From an uncultured Lachnospiraceae bacterium (GTDB lineage: Bacteria > Bacillota > Clostridia > Lachnospirales > Lachnospiraceae), in assembly GCA_947624815.1 (NCBI GenBank), contig CANQME010000007.1:1-47714 (forward strand): a DNA stretch of 47,714 bases, written 5' to 3'. Shown here piece by piece: positions 1 through 8,314 of this stretch. The position numbers and the translations under genes were made by a program. Each line of letters begins with the position of its first letter. Within the stretch, counting starts at the first letter, position 1. Below the pieces are notes generated by a model. It ran no database searches. It was not told the DNA's origin and saw nothing but the letters and a program-made list of their open reading frames with translations.

Positions 1-98
1 TCCACATCCATCAGATGATTCAGAAAACAGTCTACCTTCAGTACATCGCCCTCCGCCAGGATACCGTCCCTGCGGATCCTCTCCTCCAGTGCTTTCAT
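1..98 (-). CDS. xpt: Xanthine phosphoribosyltransferase, N-terminal fragment cut by window edge
   Basis: Only the first 32 or so codons are visible, reading MKALEERIRRDGILAEGDVL and then KVDCFLNHLMD. This closely resembles the start of Xpt (Bacillus MEALKRKI...LKVDSFLNHQ), which converts xanthine and PRPP to XMP in purine salvage. The ATG at 96-98 (complement) follows an AAAGGAGA ribosome binding site about 7 nt upstream. It is not in the ORF track because it runs off the left edge. The catalytic PRPP loop is outside the window, so the assignment rests on the N-terminal motif alone. I looked for a purine riboswitch upstream and saw no convincing aptamer. Confidence 0.75.
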   Translation of the reverse strand, partial: MKALEERIRRDGILAEGDVLKVDCFLNHLMDV

Positions 99-143
99 AC
101 TGCCGATTCTCCTTTTATGTAAGAATTGAAACATGTTAAGAGC

Positions 144-172
144 ATTCTAACAGAATAACTCCTGTTTGAAAA
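144..172 (-). promoter_or_regulatory. Possible xpt promoter
   Basis: On the minus strand TTTTCA, a 17-nt spacer and TAGAAT precede the xpt start by about 45 nt. The -10 box is good and the -35 box weak (4 of 6). This is a visual match only. Confidence 0.35.
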
Positions 173-268
173 GCACTATTTTCGGTAAAGCCATGGTTTA
201 TTATAAATACAGTTCATACCTCCCATAATCGCGGATCGAAGAAATTTACCATTTTCGCCTCTGCATAC

Positions 269-297
269 TTGAAATATCCGGATGAATATCATAAAAT
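269..297 (+). promoter_or_regulatory. Sigma-A promoter of ilvE
   Basis: TTGAAA (269-274), 17-nt spacer, TAAAAT (292-297). The predicted start near 304 gives a leader of about 115 nt. The 391-aa ORF in the track that starts at 269 begins inside this promoter, so its first 50 codons are unlikely to be translated. No T-box signature is visible in the leader. Confidence 0.65.
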
Positions 298-418
298 AAG
301 GAAAGTTGCGGGGGCAGGCGCGGAAAATACCGCTTTGACAGCCGAAAGCAATACGCCGCCGTCGTCCGGCATATCGGAGCCCACCGGCGAAATAATCTAT
401 GCTAAGGAGTGCGAAACC

Positions 419-1444
419 ATGGAAAAGAAAGACTTAAACTGGAGTGAGATCGGATTTGCCTATCATGTAACAAATATGCGTTATGTTTCCAATTATAAAA
501 ACGGTGCCTGGGACGAAGGCGGGCTGACCGCTGACGCCAACATCGTACTCAATGAGTGCGCCGGAATCCTGCAGTACTGCCAGGAGGTCTTCGAGGGACT
601 GAAGGCATACACAACAGTCAACGGCGATATCGTCACCTTCCGCCCCGACTTAAACGCGGAGCGCATGATGGATTCCGCCAGGCGGATGGAGATGCCGCCC
701 TTCCCGAAGGAGCGTTTCCTCGACGCCATTGAGCAGGTCGTGAAGGCCAACGCGGACTGGGTACCGCCCTACGGCAGCGGCGCTTCCCTTTACATTCGTC
801 CCTATATGTTCGCCTCCTCCCCTGTTATCGGCGTGAAACCGGCTGAGGAATATCAGTTCCGTACCTTCTGCACCCCGGTCGGGCCGTACTTCAAAGGCGG
901 CGCCAAGCCCCTGACCCTGTGCGTCAGCGATTTCGACCGCGCAGCTCCTCACGGCACCGGACATATCAAGGCCGGTCTGAACTACGCCATGAGCCTGCAT
1001 GCCCATGTGGAAGCCCACAAGAGAGGCTTCGATGAGAATATGTTCCTGGATCCGGGCACAAGGACCTACGTGGAGGAAACCGGCGGAGCCAACTTCCTCT
1101 TCGTCACGAAGGACAATGAAATCGTGACCCCCAAATCCGACTCGATCCTGCCCTCCATCACGAGACGTTCCATGCTCCATGTGGCCGAGCACTATCTGGG
1201 CATGAAGGTGACCCAGCGTCAGGTTCGCTTAGACGAGATCGGCGACTTCGCGGAGTGCGGCCTCTGCGGTACCGCAGCCGTCATTTCCCCGGTGGGCAAG
1301 GTTGTGGATCACGGACGCGAGATCTGCTTCCCCAGCGGTATGGAACATATGGGACCGGTGATCCAGAAGCTCTACGATACGCTGACCGGCATCCAGCTGG
1401 GTACCGTAGACGCGCCGGAGGGATGGATTCATAAGATCTGCTGA
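419..1444 (+). CDS. ilvE: Branched-chain-amino-acid aminotransferase
   Basis: Class IV PLP aminotransferase that interconverts leucine, isoleucine and valine with their 2-oxo acids in the cytoplasm. I start the protein at MEKKDLNWSEIGF (ATG 419), which has AAGGAG 9 nt upstream, giving 341 aa, normal for the family. Family signatures are visible: YCQEVFEGLKAY near the N terminus, the PLP-lysine region GTGHIKAGLNYAMS, the YVEETGGANFLFV segment that follows, and the CGTAAVISPVG segment near the C terminus. The gene is monocistronic: it has its own promoter and is followed by the non-coding repeat block, convergent with the oxoprolinase-type operon. The longer TTG-initiated version in the ORF track lacks a ribosome binding site. 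Confidence 0.93.
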   Translation: MEKKDLNWSEIGFAYHVTNMRYVSNYKNGAWDEGGLTADANIVLNECAGILQYCQEVFEGLKAYTTVNGDIVTFRPDLNAERMMDSARRMEMPPFPKERFLDAIEQVVKANADWVPPYGSGASLYIRPYMFASSPVIGVKPAEEYQFRTFCTPVGPYFKGGAKPLTLCVSDFDRAAPHGTGHIKAGLNYAMSLHAHVEAHKRGFDENMFLDPGTRTYVEETGGANFLFVTKDNEIVTPKSDSILPSITRRSMLHVAEHYLGMKVTQRQVRLDEIGDFAECGLCGTAAVISPVGKVVDHGREICFPSGMEHMGPVIQKLYDTLTGIQLGTVDAPEGWIHKIC

Positions 1445-1473
1445 TGAACGGTGGTCGGGAAGGATAAGCGTGA

Positions 1474-1538
1474 CAGTTACACGAGACAGTTACGCGAGAC
1501 AGTTACGCGAGACAGTTACGCGAGACAGTTACGCGAGA
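1474..1538 (+). repeat. Five tandem copies of a 13-bp unit
   Basis: CAGTTACGCGAGA is repeated five times head to tail. Copy 1 (1474-1486) has A instead of G at position 8; copies 2 to 5 are identical. The last copy runs directly into the left arm of structured element 1, which begins GCGAGACA at 1533, so the array looks like replication slippage at the edge of the element. A 13-bp period is not a multiple of three and no credible gene covers it. Confidence 0.95.
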
Positions 1539-1790
1539 CAGGCAGGGGCCGGGACATATCCTGTGCGCTCATGACTCCGAAGGGAAGTCTTTCTAGATTC
1601 AAAAACGCCAGTTTGAGGGCAACGGCAAATTCGCGTGAACTCCTGATGAGTTCACGCTCAGGTTGCCGCTCCGCCCATGACTTGTGGTCATGGGCTCCGA
1701 CCCTCAAACCCGTCGTTTTTTCATTAAGAAAGACTAACCCTTCTCCGTGAAATCGCGCCCAGAATGTGTCCCGGCCCCTGCCTGTCTCGC
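1533..1790 (-). repeat. Large structured inverted-repeat element, copy 1
   Basis: A 24-bp perfect inverted repeat (GCGAGACAGGCAGGGGCCGG... at 1533-1556 against 1767-1790) encloses further nested helices. These are an outer GCGC pair, a conserved internal loop, an AGTCTTTCT/AGAAAGACT helix, a central helix ending GTTTGAGGG, and two apical hairpins. One apical hairpin is CCCATGAC with loop TTGTG (CACAA on the minus strand). The other is GCGTGAACTC with loop ctgat. Read on the minus strand the order matches copy 2. An A/U-tract flanks the central helix on each strand, so it may also terminate transcription. Neither Rfam membership nor transcription can be judged by eye. Confidence 0.85.
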
Positions 1791-1960
1791 TGGTTTTCGC
1801 GGGCGCGACAAACTGCTTATCGACTCCTTTGCGGTGCGTAAAATACTCTTGCAGAACTATTGTATCCGAATCCCTCTATCCCTTTGAGGTGGCTTATTTC
1901 TCAACCGTCTGGAAAACAACAGCGGTAATTCGCTTTTGTCTCTAGCGCCTGCGAAGCACA
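1791..1960. other. 170-bp spacer between the two structured elements
   Basis: No credible ORF is present. If the elements are RNAs in the orientations used for alignment, their 5' ends face each other across this spacer, which would then need divergent promoters. I see only weak candidates, such as TACAAT on the minus strand near 1858, with no good -35 box. Confidence 0.4.
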
Positions 1961-2200
1961 GCGGTCGGAAGTCCCACCGTATGCGCGATTTCGAGGAGGA
2001 GGGTTAGAGTGTCTTAGGCAAAAAAGTGCCGGTTTGGGGGTCTGCGGCCATGACCACAAGTCATGGACGCAGTGTCAGTCTGAGCGGGAATTTCTTCAGA
2101 AATTCCCGCGAATCTGACAGTGCCCCCAAACCGGCACTTTTTTGTCTTAGAGACTCTTCCCTCCGGAACCATGAGCGCATACGGTGGGACTTCCGACCGC
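1961..2200 (+). repeat. Large structured inverted-repeat element, copy 2
   Basis: A 26-bp perfect inverted repeat (1961-1986 against 2175-2200) encloses a second, 21-bp perfect repeat (2020-2040 against 2123-2143, AAAAAAGTGCCGGTTTGGGG...) and two apical hairpins. These are CCATGAC-CACAA-GTCATGG inside CTGCG/CGCAG (2042-2072), and GCGGGAATTTC-ttca-GAAATTCCCGC inside TGTCAG/CTGACA (2073-2119). The arrangement is a long stem with a conserved internal loop ending in a multi-branch junction. Six U residues after the central stem could terminate ilvE transcripts, and the mirror A-run could do so for pxpA. It lies between convergent genes and opposes copy 1. Confidence 0.87.
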
Positions 2201-2272
2201 GTACCCCTCGCGTATCATACCCATCGCGCCTCTGCACGCATCCATTTCCCCAGCGAATCAGCCCCCACTCGC

Positions 2273-3040
2273 CTACACGATCTCCTCCAGCGCCCGAATT
2301 TCCACACCTTCCTCCGTCAGCGCCCCGCGGATCTTCTCCACGAACGCCAGCGCCTTCGCGCCGTCCCCATGGACACAGACGGAATCCGCCCGGATCGGAA
2401 TATCCTTCCCGGTGATCGCCGTCACCTTCTGCTCCTTCACCATACGGATCACCCGCGCGATGGCCTCATCCTCATCCGTGATCATAGCCCCTTCCTTGCG
2501 GCGGTTCACCAGCGTCCCGTCCTCTTCATATGCCCGGTCCGCGAAAACCTCCTGCGCCGTGCGGAGCCCCAGATCCATGGCCGCGTGGGCCAGCTCGCCG
2601 CCCGATAAGGCCAGCACGATCAGGTTCGCGTCATACGTCTTCACCGCCTCGCAGATCGCCTTCGACAGCGTATAATCCTTAGCCGCCATATTATAGAACG
2701 CTCCATGCGGCTTCACATGCTGCATCTTCATGCCGTGAGCCCACAGGAATGCGTCCAGAGCGCCCAGCTGATACAGCGTATACGCCTTCGCCTCCTCCGG
2801 CGATACCACCATGTTCCTGCGTCCGAATCCCATCAGATCCGGAAAACCGGGATGCGCTCCCACACGGATGCCTGCGGCAGCCGCCATCGCAATGGTCTTA
2901 TCCATCACCACCGGGTCCGAGGCGTGAAAGCCGCAGGCCACATTGGCGGACGTCACCAGCGGGATGATCTTATCGTCATTTCCCAGTGTATAACGTCCGA
3001 AGCTCTCCCCCAGGTCGCTGTTTAAGTCAACACGATACAT
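2273..3040 (-). CDS. pxpA: 5-oxoprolinase subunit A (LamB/YcsF family)
   Basis: LamB/YcsF-family hydrolase. With PxpB and PxpC the family is known to open 5-oxoproline to glutamate using ATP. The start [15 protein letters not shown] is chosen (ATG 3038-3040, AAGGAG 9 nt upstream); the extra 25 N-terminal residues in the ORF track are not family-like. The protein is 255 aa against about 245 for E. coli PxpA. Conserved blocks are [43 protein letters not shown] and VKPHGAFYN, rich in the Asp/His residues typical of the fold. It is the last gene of the operon after accC, and structured element 2 lies just downstream. Confidence 0.92.
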   Translation of the reverse strand: MYRVDLNSDLGESFGRYTLGNDDKIIPLVTSANVACGFHASDPVVMDKTIAMAAAAGIRVGAHPGFPDLMGFGRRNMVVSPEEAKAYTLYQLGALDAFLWAHGMKMQHVKPHGAFYNMAAKDYTLSKAICEAVKTYDANLIVLALSGGELAHAAMDLGLRTAQEVFADRAYEEDGTLVNRRKEGAMITDEDEAIARVIRMVKEQKVTAITGKDIPIRADSVCVHGDGAKALAFVEKIRGALTEEGVEIRALEEIV

Positions 3041-3131
3041 ATCTCTCCACTCCTTTTCCTTCTGTCCGGCAGCCGCCGTCATCTTCCAGATACAGCCCAA
3101 ACGCCGGACACACATACCGGAATCAGCCCTC

Positions 3132-4484
3132 TTACTGCCCCTTCAGCTTCATGAAGCTCTCGATAAACCCGGTATCCGCCTTCCCCTCGATAAACGTCGG
3201 ATGGCGGATGATCTGGTACTGGAAGTCCAGATTCGTCTCCACGCCGATGACCACCATCTCATCCAGCGCCGCGCGCATCTTCAGAAGCGCCGCCTCCCGC
3301 GTAGGCGCATGGACGATGATCTTGGCGATCATGGAATCATAAAGCGACGGGATCTGATAACCACTGTAAAGTCCGGTATCCACCCGGACGCCGTTGCCGG
3401 CCGGCAGATGCACGAACTGCACCAGGCCGGGGCTGGGCATGAAATTCTTCTCCGGGATCTCCGCGTTGATGCGGCACTCGATGGCGTGCCCCGTTGGACG
3501 AATGTCGTCCTGCGTAAAGCTGAGCGGCTCTCCCATCGCTGCCCGGATCTGCTCGATGATCAGGTCCGTGCCGGTCACCATCTCCGTAACGCCGTGCTCC
3601 ACCTGGATCCGCGTATTCATTTCCATAAAATAGAACTCGCCCGCGGGACTTACGATGTATTCGATCGTGCCCGCGTTGGTATATCCCACCGTCTTTGCGG
3701 CCAGAACCGCGTATTCGTTCATCTTCCTTCGCGTCGCATCATCGATGGCCGGCGACGGCGACTCCTCGATCAGCTTCTGATGGTTGCGCTGCACGGAACA
3801 GTCGCGCTCCCCCAGCGCTACTACATTTCCGTGGGAATCCGCCATGATCTGAATCTCCACATGACGCGGATTCACGATACAGCGCTCCAGATACATGGCG
3901 TCGTCGCCGAAAGCGTTGGCCGATTCCCGCTGCGCCATGTTAAACTGAACCTCGAAATCCTCCGGTGAATTCGCCACGCGCATTCCCTTGCCGCCTCCGC
4001 CGGAAGACGCCTTGATCATGATCGGATAGCCGATACGCTCCGCTTCCTTCTTCGCCTCTTCCACATCATAGACCGCCTCCCGGGAGCCGGGCACCACCGG
4101 CACGCCTGCGTCCATCATGGTCTTGCGGGCCTCGGATTTGTTACCCATCCGGTCGATCACATCCGGATCCGGACCGATGAAAATGATGCCGTTCTCCTGG
4201 CATTTACGGGCGAAGGTGCTGTTTTCCGACAGAAAGCCGAAGCCGGGATGGATCGCGTCCGCCTGCACGTTCTCCGCGGCGGCGATGATATGATCCATGT
4301 TCAGATAGCTGTCCCTGGCCGGGCCCTCGCCGATACAGACCCGCTGGTCTGCCAGCTGCACGTGGAGGCTGCTTGCGTCCTCCTTCGAATAGATCGCCAC
4401 GCTCTGGATGCCCATGCACCGGCACGCGCGGATGATGCGGACGGCGATCTCGCCGCGGTTGGCGATCAGAACCTTATTAATCAT
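3132..4484 (-). CDS. accC: Biotin carboxylase subunit
   Basis: ATP-grasp biotin carboxylase that carboxylates the biotin on a carrier protein using bicarbonate and ATP. At 450 aa it is the usual AccC length. Visible features are [17 protein letters not shown] at the N terminus, the ATP-binding glycine loop [14 protein letters not shown] (about residue 157), [18 protein letters not shown] with the catalytic Glu/Arg/His cluster, and the C-terminal biotin carboxylase domain. GGAGGTG precedes the ATG. It sits between accB and pxpA, so I infer it serves the PxpB/PxpC enzyme. Alternatively it could be the cell's acetyl-CoA carboxylase subunit placed here. No accA or accD is in the window. Confidence 0.93.
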   Translation of the reverse strand: MINKVLIANRGEIAVRIIRACRCMGIQSVAIYSKEDASSLHVQLADQRVCIGEGPARDSYLNMDHIIAAAENVQADAIHPGFGFLSENSTFARKCQENGIIFIGPDPDVIDRMGNKSEARKTMMDAGVPVVPGSREAVYDVEEAKKEAERIGYPIMIKASSGGGGKGMRVANSPEDFEVQFNMAQRESANAFGDDAMYLERCIVNPRHVEIQIMADSHGNVVALGERDCSVQRNHQKLIEESPSPAIDDATRRKMNEYAVLAAKTVGYTNAGTIEYIVSPAGEFYFMEMNTRIQVEHGVTEMVTGTDLIIEQIRAAMGEPLSFTQDDIRPTGHAIECRINAEIPEKNFMPSPGLVQFVHLPAGNGVRVDTGLYSGYQIPSLYDSMIAKIIVHAPTREAALLKMRAALDEMVVIGVETNLDFQYQIIRHPTFIEGKADTGFIESFMKLKGQ

Positions 4485-4501
4485 ATGCCCACCTCCGTGC
4501 G

Positions 4502-4954
4502 TCAGATCTTCTTGACGCGGAACAGAGGCTGTCCGTACTCTACCTTCTGCTCGTTGCTGACCAGAACCGCTTCGATCTCGCAGTCAAACTCGCACTGGAT
4601 CTCATTCATCAGCTTCATGGCCTCCAGAATACAGACCGTCTGTCCTTCCTTGATCCGGTCGCCCACGCGCACGTAAGCCGGGATATCCGGACCCGCCGCC
4701 GAATAGAATGTGCCCACGATCGGCGCCGTGATGAAGAGGACCTCGTCCTCCTCCGCAGGCGCTGCTGCCGGAGCAGGAGCTGCGGCACCCACCACCGGGC
4801 CGCCTGAAGGCATGGCCGGCATTCCGGCCGCCACAACCGGCGGATGATCCAGCTTGCTCATCGTGATCTTCACATCGCCCTCTTTATAGGTAAACTCCGT
4901 CAGCGCGGATTCCTCTATCATCTTCACTAACCCAGCAATCTTCTCAAGATCCAT
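4502..4954 (-). CDS. accB: Biotin carboxyl carrier protein
   Basis: A 150-aa BCCP starting MDLEKIAGLVKMIEES; the track's longer start adds 21 unlikely residues. It has an N-terminal helix-containing region, a flexible Ala/Pro linker (about residues 50-75, GGPVVGAAAPAPAAAPAEED), and a biotinyl-lipoyl domain with the lysine motif LEAMKLMNEI. It carries carboxybiotin between the carboxylase and a carboxyltransferase. It lies 17 nt upstream of accC and about 90 nt downstream of pxpC. The linker and domain layout match acetyl-CoA carboxylase AccB, so the carrier could be shared between enzymes. Confidence 0.92.
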   Translation of the reverse strand: MDLEKIAGLVKMIEESALTEFTYKEGDVKITMSKLDHPPVVAAGMPAMPSGGPVVGAAAPAPAAAPAEEDEVLFITAPIVGTFYSAAGPDIPAYVRVGDRIKEGQTVCILEAMKLMNEIQCEFDCEIEAVLVSNEQKVEYGQPLFRVKKI

Positions 4955-5043
4955 CGTCTTGTTCCCCTTTCTAATTCCTGTCGTCTGTCCCTGCCGCCCT
5001 GTCCGGTCTGCGCTCATTCCGCCGACCGTTTCGGTTCAGGCGC

Positions 5044-6063
5044 TCATTTCTGCATCTGCGACTCGAAGAGCCGTCTCAGTCTCTTGGCCGTCTGGCGGCA
5101 TTCCAGAACCTCCCTGCACGGCCTGTGGATCTTCTTGCGCATCTCGTTTAACTCCTCCAGCTCCGCCAGATACAGCCTCTGGGCCTCCTGCACGGAGATC
5201 GCCTTGAACCGGATCGAGTGATCGGTCTTCCGCTGCACCAGCTTCGGGATATCCACCGACGCCACCGTGGCGATCTTCGGATAGCCGCCGGTGGTCTGCC
5301 GGTCGGCCAGCAGGATGATCGGCTTGCCGTGAGCCGGCACCTGGATGGAGCCGAACGCGATGCCGTCGGAGATCATGTCCTTATCCTCCTTCCGGGAAAT
5401 GAACGGTCCCTCCAGCCGGCAGCCCATACGGTCGAAGTCGCTGGTTACCTTATATTCGCTGCTTAAGAACGTATCAATGCCCTGTTTGCTGAACAGGTAG
5501 TCCTGGGGTCCCATGACCACCCGAAGAGTCGCGTCCTCCTGATCGAATTCGTCCAGATCCAGCGTTCTGGACAGGAAAAACGGCAGATACCGCCTTTTAA
5601 TGCGAAAATTGATATAGTCTCCGTCCTGGAGCTTTCTTCCCTTGAAGCCGCCGATGGAGCTCTTCATGTTCGTACAGCGGCTGCCCATGACCACCGGAAC
5701 CTTTAAGTAGCTGGAAAACGCCACATACCCCCTGCTTCCGGTGCGGGCGCTGGAGAATTTCAGCACATCGCCCTTATTGATGTAAATGGCCGTATACATG
5801 GGCGTCGGTTCCCCGTTGATCGTAGGCTGGAAATCGCCGCCCGTAATGGCGATCAGCGTGTCCGCCGTGAATTCCAGCGTCGGGCCGATCAGCGTAAACT
5901 CCAGCACGGCCTCATTTTCCGGATTGTCCAGAAGGAGGTTCGCGATCTTAAAGGAACGCACATCCATAACGCCTGCCACCGGGAAGCCCTGGCTCTGGTA
6001 GCCGGTTCGCCCCAGATCCTGTACGGTGGTCATCATACCTGCCTTGATGATACGGATGCCCAT
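5044..6063 (-). CDS. pxpC: 5-oxoprolinase subunit C / biotin-dependent carboxyltransferase-like (AHS2, KipA)
   Basis: AHS2/KipA-family protein, homologous to part of the carboxyltransferase region of urea carboxylase and a subunit of bacterial 5-oxoprolinase. The family signature VQDLGRTGYQSQGFPVAGVMD is at residues 13-33. I start at MGIRIIKAGMMTTVQD (ATG 6061-6063, GAGGAGG upstream), which nearly abuts the pxpB stop and implies translational coupling. The 339-aa length exceeds the roughly 310 aa of E. coli PxpC. The extra is a basic, helical C-terminal tail (about the last 60 residues, QRLYLAELEELNEMRKK and onward). Its role is unknown. Confidence 0.9.
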   Translation of the reverse strand: MGIRIIKAGMMTTVQDLGRTGYQSQGFPVAGVMDVRSFKIANLLLDNPENEAVLEFTLIGPTLEFTADTLIAITGGDFQPTINGEPTPMYTAIYINKGDVLKFSSARTGSRGYVAFSSYLKVPVVMGSRCTNMKSSIGGFKGRKLQDGDYINFRIKRRYLPFFLSRTLDLDEFDQEDATLRVVMGPQDYLFSKQGIDTFLSSEYKVTSDFDRMGCRLEGPFISRKEDKDMISDGIAFGSIQVPAHGKPIILLADRQTTGGYPKIATVASVDIPKLVQRKTDHSIRFKAISVQEAQRLYLAELEELNEMRKKIHRPCREVLECRQTAKRLRRLFESQMQK

Positions 6064-6064
6064 G

Positions 6065-6793
6065 CTACGCCTCCTCTCTGCGGACCGGACACTCATACTC
6101 GCCCCGGTCCACCAGCTCTTTGATCCGCTTATATTCCGCCTCGTCGATGGGAACGAAACGGATGTATTCGCCGGCCTGCACCATGATCGGCGTCTCCCTT
6201 GCCGGATCGTAGGTCTTCACCGGCGTCATGCCCATCAGTTGCCATCCGCCCGGAGAATCCAGGGGATAGATACCGGTCTGGGATCCGCCGATGCCGACGC
6301 TTCCCGCCGGGATCTTCAGCCGCGGATTGGCCAGACGCGGCGTATGGATGCGCTCGTCAAGACCTCCCAGGTAACAGAAGCCGGGCAGAAATCCCAGCAT
6401 ATAGATCAGATAGTCGCTGGAGGAATGGATCTTGACGACCTCCTCCTGCGTAAGGCCCGCGTGCTCCGCGATATAAGGCAGATCCGGTCCATATTCTCCG
6501 CCGTAGAGAACCGGGATCTCGAAGATCTTCTTCATCTGGGCTCCGGCGCGGACTTCCACCTTCAGGATCCCCTCGATCCGCTTCTTCATCTGCTCATAGC
6601 GGATGACGCGGGGATCGTAATTGATCAGCAGGGAGCAGAATGCCGGGATCACGTCCACCACGCCCTCGATGTTCTGCTCGTGCATGAGCTTCACGGTGGC
6701 CGCGATCTTCTGGTTGATCTGCGGGCTGATCTCCGAACCGAATTCGACCAGCAGGGAGCTGTCTCCCGCGGTCAGGATCTTAATGTTCTGCAT
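6065..6793 (-). CDS. pxpB: 5-oxoprolinase subunit B (AHS1, KipI)
   Basis: AHS1/KipI family, partner of PxpC. The start MQNIKILTAGDSSLLVEFG is taken because it matches family N termini; the first 50 residues of the track ORF are low-complexity read-through. An AGGAG lies about 14 nt upstream, rather far. Conserved C-terminal block: FLPGFCYLGGLDERIHTPR, PAGSVGIGGSQTGIYP and SPGGWQLMGMTP. At 242 aa it is slightly longer than E. coli PxpB (218). The gap to the transporter gene upstream is 215 bp, the longest in the operon, with only weak short hairpins visible. The family name KipI comes from a Bacillus sporulation-kinase inhibitor, but the metabolic role fits this operon better. Confidence 0.9.
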   Translation of the reverse strand: MQNIKILTAGDSSLLVEFGSEISPQINQKIAATVKLMHEQNIEGVVDVIPAFCSLLINYDPRVIRYEQMKKRIEGILKVEVRAGAQMKKIFEIPVLYGGEYGPDLPYIAEHAGLTQEEVVKIHSSSDYLIYMLGFLPGFCYLGGLDERIHTPRLANPRLKIPAGSVGIGGSQTGIYPLDSPGGWQLMGMTPVKTYDPARETPIMVQAGEYIRFVPIDEAEYKRIKELVDRGEYECPVRREEA

Positions 6794-7008
6794 AAAATGT
6801 CGCTTTGCTCCTCTCCCGCCGCGCCCGTCCCAGCAGACGGTGCGGCGTTCCTGCCAGTTATTTCTTCCTCGTACCTTTCCGTCTTCCCGATCCTTAAACC
6901 GCCCGGACAATGCATCCGGCCGCGCCGCAGCATCTGCGTCCAAGATAGGAAGAAAGGCGCAACCGGATCTTGCGTAGATTGCACCTTCTTCGGAAATGAT
7001 TCGTTTTA

Positions 7009-8238
7009 TTATCCGAGCAGACTCCCCATGTTGGACATGAAGGTCGTGATTCCCAGGTAAGCGGAGATGACCACTACGATCACGCCGAGTACCAGAAGAA
7101 CTGTCGGATGCTTGTAATCGTCGCCCATGATCTTCTTGTTCTTCGCTGCGATCAGGCAGATGCCCAGGGTGATCGGCAGGATCAGGCCGTTCACCGCGCC
7201 CGCCAGGATCAGCATCGTCGCCGGCGTGGTTCCGATTGCCAGCATGATGATCGCGGATACCACGATAAATCCGATCACGACCCAGTTCTCATGCTCGGCG
7301 ATCGCCGGATGGAAGGTCTTAAGGAAGGAAACCGACGTATAGGCTGCGCCGATGATGGAGGTAACGGCCGCGCACAGGATCACCAGACCCGCGAAGCGGT
7401 AGCCGATCTCGCCGGCGCCGCGCCTGAACGCATCCGCCGCCGGGTTCGAAGCATCCAGCGCGTCTCCGCCGGCCAGCTTCACGACGACGCCCAGAACCGC
7501 CAGGAAGAGGAAGATCCGGACGATGGTTGCGATTCCGATTCCCATAACGGAGCTCTTATTGATCTCCTTCAGATTCTTCTCGCCGGTGATACCCGCGTCG
7601 ATCAGACGGTGGGCGCCGGAGAAGGTGATGTAGCCGCCTACAGTGCCGCCCAGAAGGGTGATGATCGCCGGAACCAGAGCGCCGTATCCGGTGGAAGGAA
7701 CGACCGTGTTCACAAGCGCTTCGCCAACCGGAGGCTTCACGATGATAATGATAATGAAGATGACCACGATCATGATACCGCCCAGGACCTTCGCCAGGTT
7801 ATCCATCGCCGCCTTGGCGTCCTTGATCAGGAATACCGCGATCGCGATGATGCTTGCCAGCGCGCAGCCCGCCTTGGTCGGAAGACCCAGAAGCGTATTG
7901 AAGCCCAGGCCGCCGCCGCCGACGTTGCCGATGTTGAATACCAGTCCGCCGAACGCGACCAGTATGGAAACCACATAGCCAAGTCCGGGAAGGATCTTAT
8001 TGGCCACATCCTGTCCGCGCAGGCCCGATACGCACAGCACTCTCCAGATGTTGATCTGCGCGATGGCCGCCAGAACGATGGAAGCCAGGATCACGAACCC
8101 GAAGCTGGCCTTATGGGTACCGGTGAAGCTTGCCGTCTGTGTCAGAAAGCCCGGTCCGATCGCCGATGTTGCCATGATAAATGCCGCCCCCAGCAGCGCC
8201 CCTCCGCCGCTTTTCTTCTTTGTCTTGTTGTCTGCCAT
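7009..8238 (-). CDS. NRAMP-superfamily transporter, YcsG-like
   Basis: A 409-aa polytopic membrane protein with about 11 hydrophobic segments and a Lys-rich N terminus (MADNKTKKKSGGG). The ATG at 8236-8238 follows AAAGGAGG. It resembles YcsG, the NRAMP-family protein in the Bacillus ycsF-kip cluster. The metal-ligand motifs of true Mn/Fe NRAMPs are absent: TM1 reads SAIGPGFLTQ where DPGN is expected, and TM6 reads FSGAHRL where MPH is expected. This argues against classical divalent metal transport. As first gene of the operon it probably imports the substrate, plausibly 5-oxoproline or a related lactam/amide, which is inference from context. Confidence 0.85.
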   Translation of the reverse strand: MADNKTKKKSGGGALLGAAFIMATSAIGPGFLTQTASFTGTHKASFGFVILASIVLAAIAQINIWRVLCVSGLRGQDVANKILPGLGYVVSILVAFGGLVFNIGNVGGGGLGFNTLLGLPTKAGCALASIIAIAVFLIKDAKAAMDNLAKVLGGIMIVVIFIIIIIVKPPVGEALVNTVVPSTGYGALVPAIITLLGGTVGGYITFSGAHRLIDAGITGEKNLKEINKSSVMGIGIATIVRIFLFLAVLGVVVKLAGGDALDASNPAADAFRRGAGEIGYRFAGLVILCAAVTSIIGAAYTSVSFLKTFHPAIAEHENWVVIGFIVVSAIIMLAIGTTPATMLILAGAVNGLILPITLGICLIAAKNKKIMGDDYKHPTVLLVLGVIVVVISAYLGITTFMSNMGSLLG

Positions 8239-8314
8239 GATATATCCTCCTTTTGAGTGGGTCATCCTGCCGACACATGCGCAAACCTGATTCTGCATCA
8301 CCGGAAAATGACTT

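Noticed and set aside
99-250. Purine riboswitch upstream of xpt
   Set aside because: xpt leaders often carry one, but I could not find the conserved three-helix aptamer (TATGG and TTTCTACC-type loops) on the minus strand.
300-418. T-box or attenuator leader of ilvE
   Set aside because: The leader is only about 115 nt and lacks the T-box sequence and a terminator hairpin.
1451-1750. 99-aa plus ORF and neighbours (2026-2415, 2120-2608)
   Set aside because: They translate tandem repeats and perfect inverted repeats; no ribosome binding site and no protein-like pattern.
1533-2200. Two insertion sequences or MITEs defined by terminal inverted repeats
   Set aside because: Outer arms differ between the two copies while remaining self-complementary, and no target-site duplication is evident; this fits structure-driven conservation better.
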